Assembly (NCBI RefSeq): GCF_003626755.1
Contig: NZ_RBCJ01000001.1
Coordinates: forward strand, 744,001 to 808,000
DNA from: Ulvibacterium marinum
GTDB lineage: Bacteria; Bacteroidota; Bacteroidia; Flavobacteriales; Flavobacteriaceae
Reading direction: 5' to 3'
Length of the DNA: 64,000 nucleotides
Part shown: piece after piece, positions 16,408 through 23,874 of the stretch
Layout: the number at the start of each line of letters is the position of its first letter
Position numbering within the stretch: position 1 is the first letter of the stretch
The notes under the pieces: generated by a model
Seen by the model: the letters and a program-made list of their open reading frames with translations, nothing else
Told to the model about the DNA's origin: nothing
Databases searched by the model: none
Position numbers and translations under genes: made by a program

Positions 16408-18351
16408 ATGGCAATAATCTCGCGGATGATAAAGCTCTTTTTTCTTGTAATATCTTTTTTAGGGGTAATCAACATCGGTGGTGCCCAAGAACTTGGGAAG
16501 TTGGATCGCTATTTGACGGAGGTATATGAAAACCATGTAATCCCTGGGTTTTCAGTAGTTGTTGTTAACAATGCCGGATACTTATATGCAAAAGGCTTTG
16601 GAAAGGAGCAATTAAACCTGTCCGCTCCTTTTACCAAGAAATCGGTGAACGCCATAGGGTCGCTTACAAAATCATTGACCGCAATGGGCATCATGCAATT
16701 GGTTGAACAAGGAAATTTGGAATTGGACGAACCCTTAGTCAAATATCTTCCTTGGTTTGGAACTGCCAATAAGGATATGAGCGATAAAATCACGGTTCGG
16801 ATGCTACTTAGTAATACAAGCGGACTTCAGGCCAGCCCAGAACCTACATATGACCTTTCGGACAAGGCCTTGGAGAAATTGACACGGAACCTAAAAGGCA
16901 CCTTTATCACAAAAGAACCCGGATTTGCATATGAATACAGCAATCTAGGTTTTAGTATTGCCGGTTATTTGATTAGTGAGGTATCAGGGCTACCGTATAA
17001 GGAATATCTGGATAAGCGAATATTTGGTCCCCTTGAAATGAAGCATACCTCAACGGATCCGGCGAGGTTTAATGCTATGGGAGCATTGGAAGGGCATTAT
17101 CATGGAATTAAGTCGGCATACCCGGCGTCCAGGGAAAAGCAGTTTGAGTCCGGGGAATATATTCCTGCCGGATCGTTTACTCGCTCGACCGCCGAGGATA
17201 TTGGAAAGTATCTGATGGCCTTGCTCAATGGAGGAAAACATGGAAATGCTCGGATGCTCTCAAAGAAGAGTATAACGGAAATGTGGTCCCCCAACATTTC
17301 GTTTCCTGGATTAACGCGGGAGGAAGGAGGGGATGACAAACCCATACACTATGGTCTTGGGTGGATGCTATCTGAAATTGAGGGCAGAAAAATTGTTCAT
17401 CATGGGGGAAGCACCGGCAAAATGTCCTCTATGACCATGATCGATTTGACCAATAATTTGGCCGTAACGGTATTGGCCAATCTGGACCTGACCTTTATTG
17501 ATCAATATCAATATCCCACCATCTATAATATAGCGAATAACATACTACATATTACCGCTGGAGACTCGGTTACCTCTTTTGGTAAGCCCAACATACCTGA
17601 TTCCTCATGCAATGATTTTGAACTTGAGGCAGTAGAGGCCGAGAAATATCTTGGTAATTTTGTCCAGGTAGGAGGAGGGGACTTTTGGGTGAATTTTGGG
17701 CTTTCATTGCATATAAAACACCAAAGTGCGGAGGGTCTAGAAGCCATAGTGACTCGTGGACAAGACACCATAAACCATTTTGAATTGGATTTTGCTTCAC
17801 CTTCATTGGCTATCGGGCGTAGTATGGGAATTCCGCAGAAGTTGCAATTTAAGTTGACCCCGGACGGCCAGGTTAAAGGCCTTTTCTGTTCTGGCACGGA
17901 ATATAAAGAAGTCAATGAACAACGTATTCAAAATTACAGGACGGCAAGTATAGAGGGCTCTTTACATTTCCCAATACCTAATAACTGGGAACTTCAAGAA
18001 ACTCCCAATGGCTTTGTCGTTAGGGATCCGAAAAACCCAAGTTCTCGATTATGGGGGTACACAAGGGGCTTAAGTAGAAACAAGGATTTGGATGCTCGGT
18101 CTGATTCTATTTCGGGACCTACATCTAATCGAAGTCCATGGTTTAGTATAAGAAAAGGACAGTTTGTTTGGAAGCATCAAAGTACTATAAGCTCAAAAAA
18201 CGGACAAATGGAAGTGTGCACCATCTTTATTAGTAAAATGCAAGATGTCCCTGTTTATTTCAAGGTTTCAACGAAAAGGGAGGATCACACTTTAGTCCTA
18301 CAGCAGGTAATAATGCCCTTATTGAACTCCCTGAAAGTTGGGAGCCATTGA
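16408..18351 (+). CDS. Secreted serine hydrolase, beta-lactamase/PBP4* (class C) family
   Basis: This exported enzyme of 647 residues has an N-terminal hydrophobic segment (about residues 8-24, before GGAQELG), probably a signal peptide. The catalytic domain carries all three marks of the family: S85-L-T-K88, Y177-S-N179 and H332-G-G. A second region of about 250 residues after position 390 is of unclear fold and may be a beta-rich accessory domain. Relatives include D-amino-acid peptidases, esterases and beta-lactamase-like proteins, so substrate cannot be assigned. Translational proximity to an ABC exporter-type pair (12-base gap) suggests that it processes a transported peptide or acts on the cell wall in the same response. 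It is unlikely to be a true AmpC because of its size. Confidence 0.9.
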   Translation: MAIISRMIKLFFLVISFLGVINIGGAQELGKLDRYLTEVYENHVIPGFSVVVVNNAGYLYAKGFGKEQLNLSAPFTKKSVNAIGSLTKSLTAMGIMQLVEQGNLELDEPLVKYLPWFGTANKDMSDKITVRMLLSNTSGLQASPEPTYDLSDKALEKLTRNLKGTFITKEPGFAYEYSNLGFSIAGYLISEVSGLPYKEYLDKRIFGPLEMKHTSTDPARFNAMGALEGHYHGIKSAYPASREKQFESGEYIPAGSFTRSTAEDIGKYLMALLNGGKHGNARMLSKKSITEMWSPNISFPGLTREEGGDDKPIHYGLGWMLSEIEGRKIVHHGGSTGKMSSMTMIDLTNNLAVTVLANLDLTFIDQYQYPTIYNIANNILHITAGDSVTSFGKPNIPDSSCNDFELEAVEAEKYLGNFVQVGGGDFWVNFGLSLHIKHQSAEGLEAIVTRGQDTINHFELDFASPSLAIGRSMGIPQKLQFKLTPDGQVKGLFCSGTEYKEVNEQRIQNYRTASIEGSLHFPIPNNWELQETPNGFVVRDPKNPSSRLWGYTRGLSRNKDLDARSDSISGPTSNRSPWFSIRKGQFVWKHQSTISSKNGQMEVCTIFISKMQDVPVYFKVSTKREDHTLVLQQVIMPLLNSLKVGSH

Positions 18352-18619
18352 CCAAAGGTTCAACAAGATAGTGGCTATTTCAATCATTATTTTACCCACC
18401 AAAACCTCCTCTGAAGCGTTTAGGCACTTTGCAAAAGGACTATCAAAATGTTTATGTACTTCGCTGGTTTCATTGTGATTTTAAGCCCTGTTGGATTTAT
18501 GGCAAACTACCATTCATTAAAAAAATTAATACAACACATAATAAATATAAATATAAATTAATGCAAAAAAATAATAACCTTTGTGCCAAAGTTTATAGAA
18601 ACCTGTCAAAAAAATTAAA

Positions 18620-18928
18620 ATGGAAACAAAAGAATTGAGCAAGGCGCAAAAAACAGAACAAAAAATTCAATTGGTCAAAGGAGAGTTCACCCGATCCGAA
18701 GCCTCTTTTGTTGTGAATGCCCTATTAGATGAAAAAATCAACTTTCACAAAATTCAAAGGCTTCAAATCTGGGAAGGAGATCACGGACGGGAGACCAACC
18801 AACTTGATGGTCGTATTGCAGAGCTTGAGGAAGAAAAAAGAATTGCAAAGGCTTTTATCAAAGAGGCGTCCAATTTGGGGCACACCTTCAAAATAAATGG
18901 TACCCTTGAAATTACCATCAATTCTTAA
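18620..18928 (+). CDS. Small hypothetical protein, helical
   Basis: The gene encodes 102 residues, starting METKELSKAQKTEQKIQLVK. It is predicted soluble and mostly helical: an N-terminal Lys/Glu-rich stretch, then FTRSEASFVVNALLDEKINFHKIQRL, and a likely coiled coil in NQLDGRIAELEEEKRIAKAF. I recognise no domain or function. The 268-base gap upstream (18352-18619) is strongly AT-rich near the gene and holds TAATAACCTTTG at about 18570-18581, loosely like the Bacteroidetes -7 element, but I did not find a convincing -33 element. An alternative overlapping frame at 18429-18638 looks non-coding. The gene is probably transcribed alone or with the next small gene. Confidence 0.65.
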   Translation: METKELSKAQKTEQKIQLVKGEFTRSEASFVVNALLDEKINFHKIQRLQIWEGDHGRETNQLDGRIAELEEEKRIAKAFIKEASNLGHTFKINGTLEITINS

Positions 18929-18993
18929 TACTGTTTTAAGCACACCAATTCGAGCACCTTACACGAATAACAATAAACTTTAAAGAATTTAAA

Positions 18994-19245
18994 ATGCAGC
19001 TGAAAAAGAAAATTTTTTTACCAATTTTGGGCATGGTTTTTCTAATACTTTTGAACTTGTTTTCCTTTATGAACGGAGCTATTTTCCTAGATAAGCTCCT
19101 AGCCTGTAGTTTTATTCTAACCATTGTTTTTGTAGGCAAAATCCGTGAAAGCTTGGTTCAACCTTCACAAAAGGGGAAAATCAAACAAATTAAGCATCAA
19201 AGCTATAGGGAATCTCACCCCCCTCTCGCCAGAAGGGCATTATAG
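18994..19245 (+). CDS. Small membrane protein, uncharacterised
   Basis: The predicted product has 83 residues with two hydrophobic segments: IFLPILGMVFLILLNLFSF (about 7-25) and LDKLLACSFILTIVFVG (about 32-48), followed by a basic soluble tail. This suggests a hairpin with a cytoplasmic C-terminus. No family was recognised. It follows the other small gene by 65 bases and is followed by a strong terminator hairpin at 19310-19338, so the two small genes may form one transcript. The last 25 residues (ending PPLARRAL) have lower coding quality, and the true 3' end could be affected by a frameshift. Confidence is moderate. Confidence 0.5.
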   Translation: MQLKKKIFLPILGMVFLILLNLFSFMNGAIFLDKLLACSFILTIVFVGKIRESLVQPSQKGKIKQIKHQSYRESHPPLARRAL

Positions 19246-19309
19246 GTTGTTTGGCTGGGACAAAAGTAAAAAAGGCGGCTTGTACATTCAAGCATGGTAT
19301 CATGGAACC

Positions 19310-19338
19310 AAAAAGGAGGCGAAATTCGCCTCCTTTTT
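19310..19338 (+). terminator. Strong intrinsic terminator
   Basis: A 14-base arm at 19310-19323 (AAAAAGGAGGCGAA) pairs perfectly with 19325-19338 (TTCGCCTCCTTTTT) around a single central base; in RNA the innermost pairs open to form a loop. The stem has a GC-rich core flanked by an A-tract and a T-tract, so it can terminate transcription in both directions. It separates the small rightward genes from the leftward sensor kinase operon, whose last gene ends at 19484. Confidence 0.85.
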
Positions 19339-19483
19339 TATATCAAGGAAAAGGTTGACCTAAAAGAGTGCTTTCGAATTTGTCCATGCAATAACATTGA
19401 CTAATTTGCCATTATAATAGGTTACTTCTCTAAAAGCTTCTTCGTTGGTTTTCCATTCTCTTTTGTCCGAAAATCCAATAGTA

Positions 19484-20833
19484 CTAAAAAGTAAGTAGGA
19501 AAGACGTTTCCCTATTTGGTACGGAACGCACCTTGATGTTTCCTCCATGCAGATGCATAATCTGTTTGGACAAACTGAGGCCAATACCGGTTCCTGCATT
19601 TTTGGTAGTAAAAAAGGGCACAAAGATTTCGTCAATAAGATCTTCTGGAATTCCAGGGCCGTTATCCCATACCTCGATAAACTTTTTACCTATTTCGTTG
19701 GTGCCAGACAGAATTTTAATAGTTCCTTTTTCCTTGCCTTCCAAAGACTGCGAGGCATTCTTGCAAAGATTGATCAGTATCTGGGAAATTTGTTTTTCAT
19801 CAATAAAAAGCTCTAGATTTACGGGATCTGCCTTTGCTTCAAAGTAAATGGCATTGTTTTGGCTCTGCTGATCCATAAGGGTTTTTACATTGTCCAACAA
19901 CTTTTGTGCGGGAACCAAGGTTTTGTCCGGAGGCGGTAAACTCAAAAAACTACGATAGGATTGTACAAAATCCATGAGATTTCTTCCTTGCTCCTGTATT
20001 ACCCCTAAACCCTTGGCGGTATTTTTTACCAAATCCTCGGTGATGTATTCGGAAGGCGCCAAACCATCTTTGGGCTGATAGTATTTCAAAATGGACTCTG
20101 AAATAGAGGTAATAGGGGTAATGGTATTCATAATCTCATGGTTCAATACCCGAATAAGGCGTATCCATGAATCGGTTTCCTTTTCGTCCAATTCTTTGTG
20201 GATATCCTGAACGGTCACTAGCAAAAGGGATTGCCTATCTAAGGACATGGAAGTTGCCTTTACGGCCAGATGGGTTTTTTCACGCTCGTTGGTCAATTGC
20301 ACAAGCTCGCGATCAAAAGGTTCCAACTTTGCGAAAATTTCATAAAGGCTTTGATCCACTTGGGCCAATTGTTTAATATGGTTCAACGGTTTGTAGTTCA
20401 ACAGCTTCTCCAAAGTTGGGTTGGAAAACAGAATGTGGCCCTTTTTGTTGAAGGTCATGATACCAATATTGGCCTGTTTTAAAATTTGTTGGTAGTACTG
20501 TTCCCGAATCTGTAGTTGAAGATGAACTTCTTGAATAAGTCCGTTTACCCGGTTTAGACTTCGGTTAAGTTCTTTGAAGGATTCAATGGAGACCCTTTCA
20601 GGGAATCGTAAGGTGAAGTCCTCATTTTTTATGGCATCAAAAAAATAAGCGATTTTTCGATTGGTGGAATTAATGAACGTAATCAAAAAATAGGTCTGGG
20701 ACACCAAAAGTATAGCTAGGATACCTGTGGCAAGGAACCATTGATTCACATATGAAATGGCCAATGCAATGGAAGTGGAGGTGATGAGCAGCACCCTTAG
20801 GATAAGTTGAAAATAAAAATTGCGACTTGCCAT
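19484..20833 (-). CDS. NtrB-type sensor histidine kinase
   Basis: This membrane kinase of 449 residues is the partner of the sigma-54 response regulator. Two N-terminal membrane helices lie at about 10-28 and 33-54 with only a few residues between them, so it lacks a sizeable periplasmic sensor and probably senses within the membrane or cytoplasm. A PAS-like segment is around 115-210 (ILKQANIGIMTFNKKGHILF). The H-box is VLNHEIMNTITPI with His232. The ATP-binding domain shows NLCKNASQSLEG (N-box), DNGPGIPEDLIDEIFVPFFT and GTGIGLSLSKQIMHLHGG. Its ATG overlaps the response regulator's TGA by one base (TGATG), indicating translational coupling. It resembles the kinases commonly placed beside MacAB-like export operons in Bacteroidetes. 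Its likely target is the divergent export operon. Confidence 0.93.
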   Translation of the reverse strand: MASRNFYFQLILRVLLITSTSIALAISYVNQWFLATGILAILLVSQTYFLITFINSTNRKIAYFFDAIKNEDFTLRFPERVSIESFKELNRSLNRVNGLIQEVHLQLQIREQYYQQILKQANIGIMTFNKKGHILFSNPTLEKLLNYKPLNHIKQLAQVDQSLYEIFAKLEPFDRELVQLTNEREKTHLAVKATSMSLDRQSLLLVTVQDIHKELDEKETDSWIRLIRVLNHEIMNTITPITSISESILKYYQPKDGLAPSEYITEDLVKNTAKGLGVIQEQGRNLMDFVQSYRSFLSLPPPDKTLVPAQKLLDNVKTLMDQQSQNNAIYFEAKADPVNLELFIDEKQISQILINLCKNASQSLEGKEKGTIKILSGTNEIGKKFIEVWDNGPGIPEDLIDEIFVPFFTTKNAGTGIGLSLSKQIMHLHGGNIKVRSVPNRETSFLLTF

Positions 20834-22197
20834 CAGTTGCCCAATTTTTTCAATTTATTGTAAAGGGTCTGCCGGGAAATTCCCAATTGCTCGGCCGCGG
20901 CACTATAATTCCCATTATTTTGTTTTAAGGCATTGTTGATCATAAGAAGTTCCATTTCCTCAAGGGTGTTGGGCCCGGTTTCCATGGAAATGGCCACGGA
21001 GGCGGTCAATAAAAAATCCTCAGGTTTTAATACAGCGCTCTCGGAGAGAATAACCGCACGTTCCAAAGTGTGCTGTAATTCACGAACATTCCCCGGCCAA
21101 CTATAGGCCGTTAATTTTTCTTGGGCGGCCTGATTTATACGTAGACCCTGTTTCCCATATTTGGACATGAACCTGTTGAGATAAAAATCGGCCAATATCA
21201 GAATGTCTCCTTCCCTTTCCCGTAAAGGAGGGACATTGATTTGAATGGTATTGATACGATAAAGTAGATCTTCCCTGAAGAGGCCATCGGAGACCATTTT
21301 CTCCAGATCGCTATTGGTAGCGCATATAAGCCGGATATCGACCGGAATGGATTTGTTGGATCCCACACGTACTATCGTCTTATGCTGAATAGCGGACAAC
21401 AATTTGGCCTGTGTCTGCAATGATAAATTTCCAATTTCATCAAGAAAAAGGGTGCCTCCGTTAGCGGCCTCGAACTTTCCGGCTCGGTCTTCCTTTGCAT
21501 CCGTAAATGCCCCTTTGAGATGCCCAAAAAGCTCGCTTTCAAAAAGGGATTCGGAGATGGAACCCATATCTACGGAAATGAATACTTCTTGGCTACGATG
21601 GGACGTCCGGTGGAGTTCACGGGCAATTAATTCCTTCCCGGTACCATTTTCACCAGTAATCAAAACGTTTACATCTGTTTTGGAAACTTTGCGGGTTAAG
21701 TTAAGAACGGAATGTAACGCCTTGGAATTTCCAATGATGTACTGTTTCTTTTGATTGATGACCTGTTTTAGGTTGTCTTGTTTCTGCTTTAGCTCCTTAA
21801 CCTGTTTTTGTGACTTCCGTAGCGCGTAGGCCGATTTTACGGTGGTCAACAACCTTTCATTGTTCCAGGGCTTTAAAATAAAATCGGAAGCTCCTTCCTT
21901 TATAGCCTTTACGGCCAAATCTACAGCCCCGTAGGCGGTCATCATGATTACGGAAATGTGGGGTGCTTTCTTTTTAATTTCCTTTAACCAAAACAGTCCT
22001 TCGTTACCCGTGTTTACTCCAGCGGAGAAATTCATATCCAATAGAACAATATCCAAATTCTGAAATCCAGGGAAGGAAGATATCTGGTTGGGATTGGAGA
22101 TAGTCGCAACATTCTTGTATTCAAATTGAAGCAATATCTCCAGGGCGCTCAGCACACTTTTGTTGTCATCGATCACTAAGATATTGGCGTCTAGCAT
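20833..22197 (-). CDS. Sigma-54-dependent response regulator, NtrC family
   Basis: This transcription activator of 454 residues has three domains. The receiver domain (about 1-120) has the acidic pair D11/D12, phospho-acceptor D54 (VLLDMNF), T86 and K108. The AAA+ domain has Walker A GENGTGKE, the loop ELFGHLKGAFTDA and RVGSNKSIPVDIRLICATN. The C-terminal Fis-type helix-turn-helix is NYSAAAEQLGISRQTLYNKL. The loop that contacts sigma-54 reads GAFTDA instead of the textbook GAFTGA, a natural variant. It is transcribed away from the TolC/adaptor/permease operon across 313 bases that contain a -24/-12 promoter and inverted repeats suitable for this activator. A short GCCC/GGGC hairpin (22212-22227) lies just before its start. 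Regulation of the export operon is inferred from position and promoter type. Confidence 0.95.
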   Translation of the reverse strand: MLDANILVIDDNKSVLSALEILLQFEYKNVATISNPNQISSFPGFQNLDIVLLDMNFSAGVNTGNEGLFWLKEIKKKAPHISVIMMTAYGAVDLAVKAIKEGASDFILKPWNNERLLTTVKSAYALRKSQKQVKELKQKQDNLKQVINQKKQYIIGNSKALHSVLNLTRKVSKTDVNVLITGENGTGKELIARELHRTSHRSQEVFISVDMGSISESLFESELFGHLKGAFTDAKEDRAGKFEAANGGTLFLDEIGNLSLQTQAKLLSAIQHKTIVRVGSNKSIPVDIRLICATNSDLEKMVSDGLFREDLLYRINTIQINVPPLREREGDILILADFYLNRFMSKYGKQGLRINQAAQEKLTAYSWPGNVRELQHTLERAVILSESAVLKPEDFLLTASVAISMETGPNTLEEMELLMINNALKQNNGNYSAAAEQLGISRQTLYNKLKKLGN

Positions 22198-22365
22198 GAA
22201 AAAAGGTATGCGCCCTTTTCGTAGGGCAGAAATTATAATATGGATTCAAATCCCTGCGAATATGTGGGAACAAATCCGGCAAAACCATTTGCAAAAAGGA
22301 ACGGATTACTTCATGCATCGCAAAGACCTAATAAAGCTACAATTTGAAATTGAGTTTTTTAAACC

Positions 22366-22386
22366 AGTGTCAATTTTTTGGACACT
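22366..22386. promoter_or_regulatory. Inverted repeat AGTGTC-N9-GACACT, candidate enhancer
   Basis: AGTGTC (22366-22371) and GACACT (22381-22386) form a perfect 6-bp inverted repeat with centres about one and a half helical turns apart. The site lies about 83 bases upstream of the -24 element, a normal distance for an NtrC-type upstream activating sequence. It is the best candidate operator for the adjacent sigma-54 activator. Confidence 0.55.
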
Positions 22387-22388
22387 AT

Positions 22389-22407
22389 CTGTATAACTTT
22401 TTTACAG
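22389..22407. promoter_or_regulatory. Inverted repeat CTGTA-N9-TACAG, second candidate enhancer
   Basis: CTGTA (22389-22393) and TACAG (22403-22407) form a perfect 5-bp inverted repeat with the same 9-base spacer as the neighbouring AGTGTC/GACACT site. Two such sites in tandem would allow the oligomeric binding typical of NtrC-family activators. The two half-site sequences differ (GTGTC versus CTGTA), so they may not bind the same protein. Confidence 0.4.
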
Positions 22408-22468
22408 TCGGAATACTAACCAACATAAAAATAAATTGTAAAACACTGTATTCCAACACTATAAATAT

Positions 22469-22484
22469 TTGGCACAACAATAGC
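22469..22484 (+). promoter_or_regulatory. Sigma-54 (-24/-12) promoter of the export operon
   Basis: The sequence TTGGCACAACAATAGC keeps the invariant GG (22471-22472) and GC (22483-22484) with exactly ten bases between them, and TGGCAC matches the full -24 block. The -12 block is TAGC rather than TTGC. The predicted start of transcription is about 22496, 15 bases before the ATG of the TolC-like gene. The divergent sigma-54 activator gene and the upstream inverted repeats support the call. Confidence 0.75.
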
Positions 22485-22510
22485 GTACATTTTGGCACAA
22501 GGATTACAAA

Positions 22511-23860
22511 ATGAATTTAAAAGTAAAAATCATCATGTTCCTCATAGGTTTTATTTCCGTACATCTGTCGGCCCAACAAAAGTGGTCGCTGGATGAATGT
22601 GTATCCTATGCCATGGAGCACAACTTACCGCTTAACGATTTTGAATATACGGCCCAGTCCAATAAGGAGACCTATAGGCAATCCATCCGGAATCTGCTAC
22701 CTGACATAAGTGGACGAACAGATTACGTCATCAACTTTGGGCGTAGTACTGACCCTTTTACCAATGACGTAGTAACTACTGAATTTTTTTCCAATAGTTA
22801 TAATTTGAACGCATCCATAGATTTGTTCCAAGGCTTTCAAAAGCTGAACTCCATCAAAGCCTCCAAATTTTTATACAAGGCCACCAAAGAGGAAGCCCTT
22901 CAGCAAAAATACCTGTTGGCATTCCGAGTGATGCAGGCCTTTTACGATATTCAGTTTTTTGAGGGATTGGTCGCTATTTCAAAGGAACAAGTGGCGGTGT
23001 CCCAATCCAATTTCGATTTGGTAAAAAAACAAATTGAATTGGGCCTTATGGCGGGTGCCGATCTTTATGAGGCGGAATCCCTTTTATTGGCCGATAAATT
23101 GAACCTTACCCAAAGTGAAAATCAGCTGGTAACGGCAAAGCTGCAACTGATTCAGGAAATGAACCTTGAAAACACTGATGATATTACTATACAACCTGTG
23201 ATGGCAAAAAAAGAAACCCCTGATGAATCGGTACAAATCCAATCTGATTCCATCTTTGCCGAGGCCCAAAGCTTTTTACCCTTGATCAAGGCACAGGAAC
23301 TTCGGGCGAAGGCCGCAAAAAAACAGGTTGCCGCGTCCAGAGGAGTATTATATCCTTCATTGTCCCTATTTTGGGGCGTAGGTACTGGATATTTTGAAAC
23401 GACCCGGGACACTTTGGAAGGAAATACCATTCCCTTTCGCCAACAATTCCGGGACAATACCTTTCAATTTGTCGGGGTTGGTCTTAACATACCCATTAGC
23501 AATAGATGGGCCAATCGGTCTAGGGTAAAGCAGAATAAAATTGAACGTCTTAGGGCAGAGAACAATTTGGATGTACAAAAACAGGTCCTCTTTCAGACCA
23601 TTCAACAATTGGTTCAGGAATATAAGGCCCTTCAGGTAGAATATGAGCAAAGTGGTCAAAACGTAGAGGCACAGAACCTGGCCTTTACCATTGCCCAAAA
23701 GCGATACGAAAAAGGATTGATCAATGCGCTGGAACTTTTTACGGCTAAAAACTTGTTTGCCAGCGCCCAAAACACAAACTTACAGGTAAGGCTCCGTTTG
23801 GAAGTCAACAAAAGCACATTGGATTTTTATAGGGGCCTACCGGTATTTGACATTAACTAA
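22511..23860 (+). CDS. TolC-family outer-membrane efflux protein
   Basis: This protein of 449 residues begins with a signal peptide (cleavage predicted after residue 21, ...SVHLSA before QQKWSL). The mature part starts WSLDECVSYAMEHNLPL, typical of Bacteroidetes TolC homologues. It contains two long alpha-helical stretches rich in Gln, Ala, Lys and Glu (about 120-215 and 335-440) separated by strand-like segments, as in the two-repeat TolC fold. It would form the trimeric channel in the outer membrane through which the ABC system releases substrate. It is the first gene behind the sigma-54 promoter and is followed after 14 bases by the adaptor gene. Confidence 0.93.
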   Translation: MNLKVKIIMFLIGFISVHLSAQQKWSLDECVSYAMEHNLPLNDFEYTAQSNKETYRQSIRNLLPDISGRTDYVINFGRSTDPFTNDVVTTEFFSNSYNLNASIDLFQGFQKLNSIKASKFLYKATKEEALQQKYLLAFRVMQAFYDIQFFEGLVAISKEQVAVSQSNFDLVKKQIELGLMAGADLYEAESLLLADKLNLTQSENQLVTAKLQLIQEMNLENTDDITIQPVMAKKETPDESVQIQSDSIFAEAQSFLPLIKAQELRAKAAKKQVAASRGVLYPSLSLFWGVGTGYFETTRDTLEGNTIPFRQQFRDNTFQFVGVGLNIPISNRWANRSRVKQNKIERLRAENNLDVQKQVLFQTIQQLVQEYKALQVEYEQSGQNVEAQNLAFTIAQKRYEKGLINALELFTAKNLFASAQNTNLQVRLRLEVNKSTLDFYRGLPVFDIN

Positions 23861-23874
23861 AGGAAATACGATTT

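Noticed and set aside
18429-18638. Rightward 69-codon frame before the small helical gene
   Set aside because: Its composition follows the AT-rich intergenic sequence, it overlaps the start of the better-supported gene, and it matches nothing recognised.
19145-19363. Rightward 72-codon frame through the terminator hairpin
   Set aside because: It reads through a 14-bp terminator stem (the KEAKFASFF part is the hairpin translated), so it is not credible as a gene.
19360-19483. Leftward frame after the kinase stop, ending REVTYYNGKLVNVIAWTNSK
   Set aside because: It looks protein-like for about 40 codons but has no start outside the kinase gene and no recognised family. It could be a gene relic, but the evidence is too thin to annotate.
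22492-22507. Second -24/-12-like sequence, TTGGCACAAGGATTAC, next to the TolC-like start codon
   Set aside because: The -24 block matches, but the -12 GC is replaced by AC, and transcription from it would begin inside the coding sequence. The upstream copy fits better.
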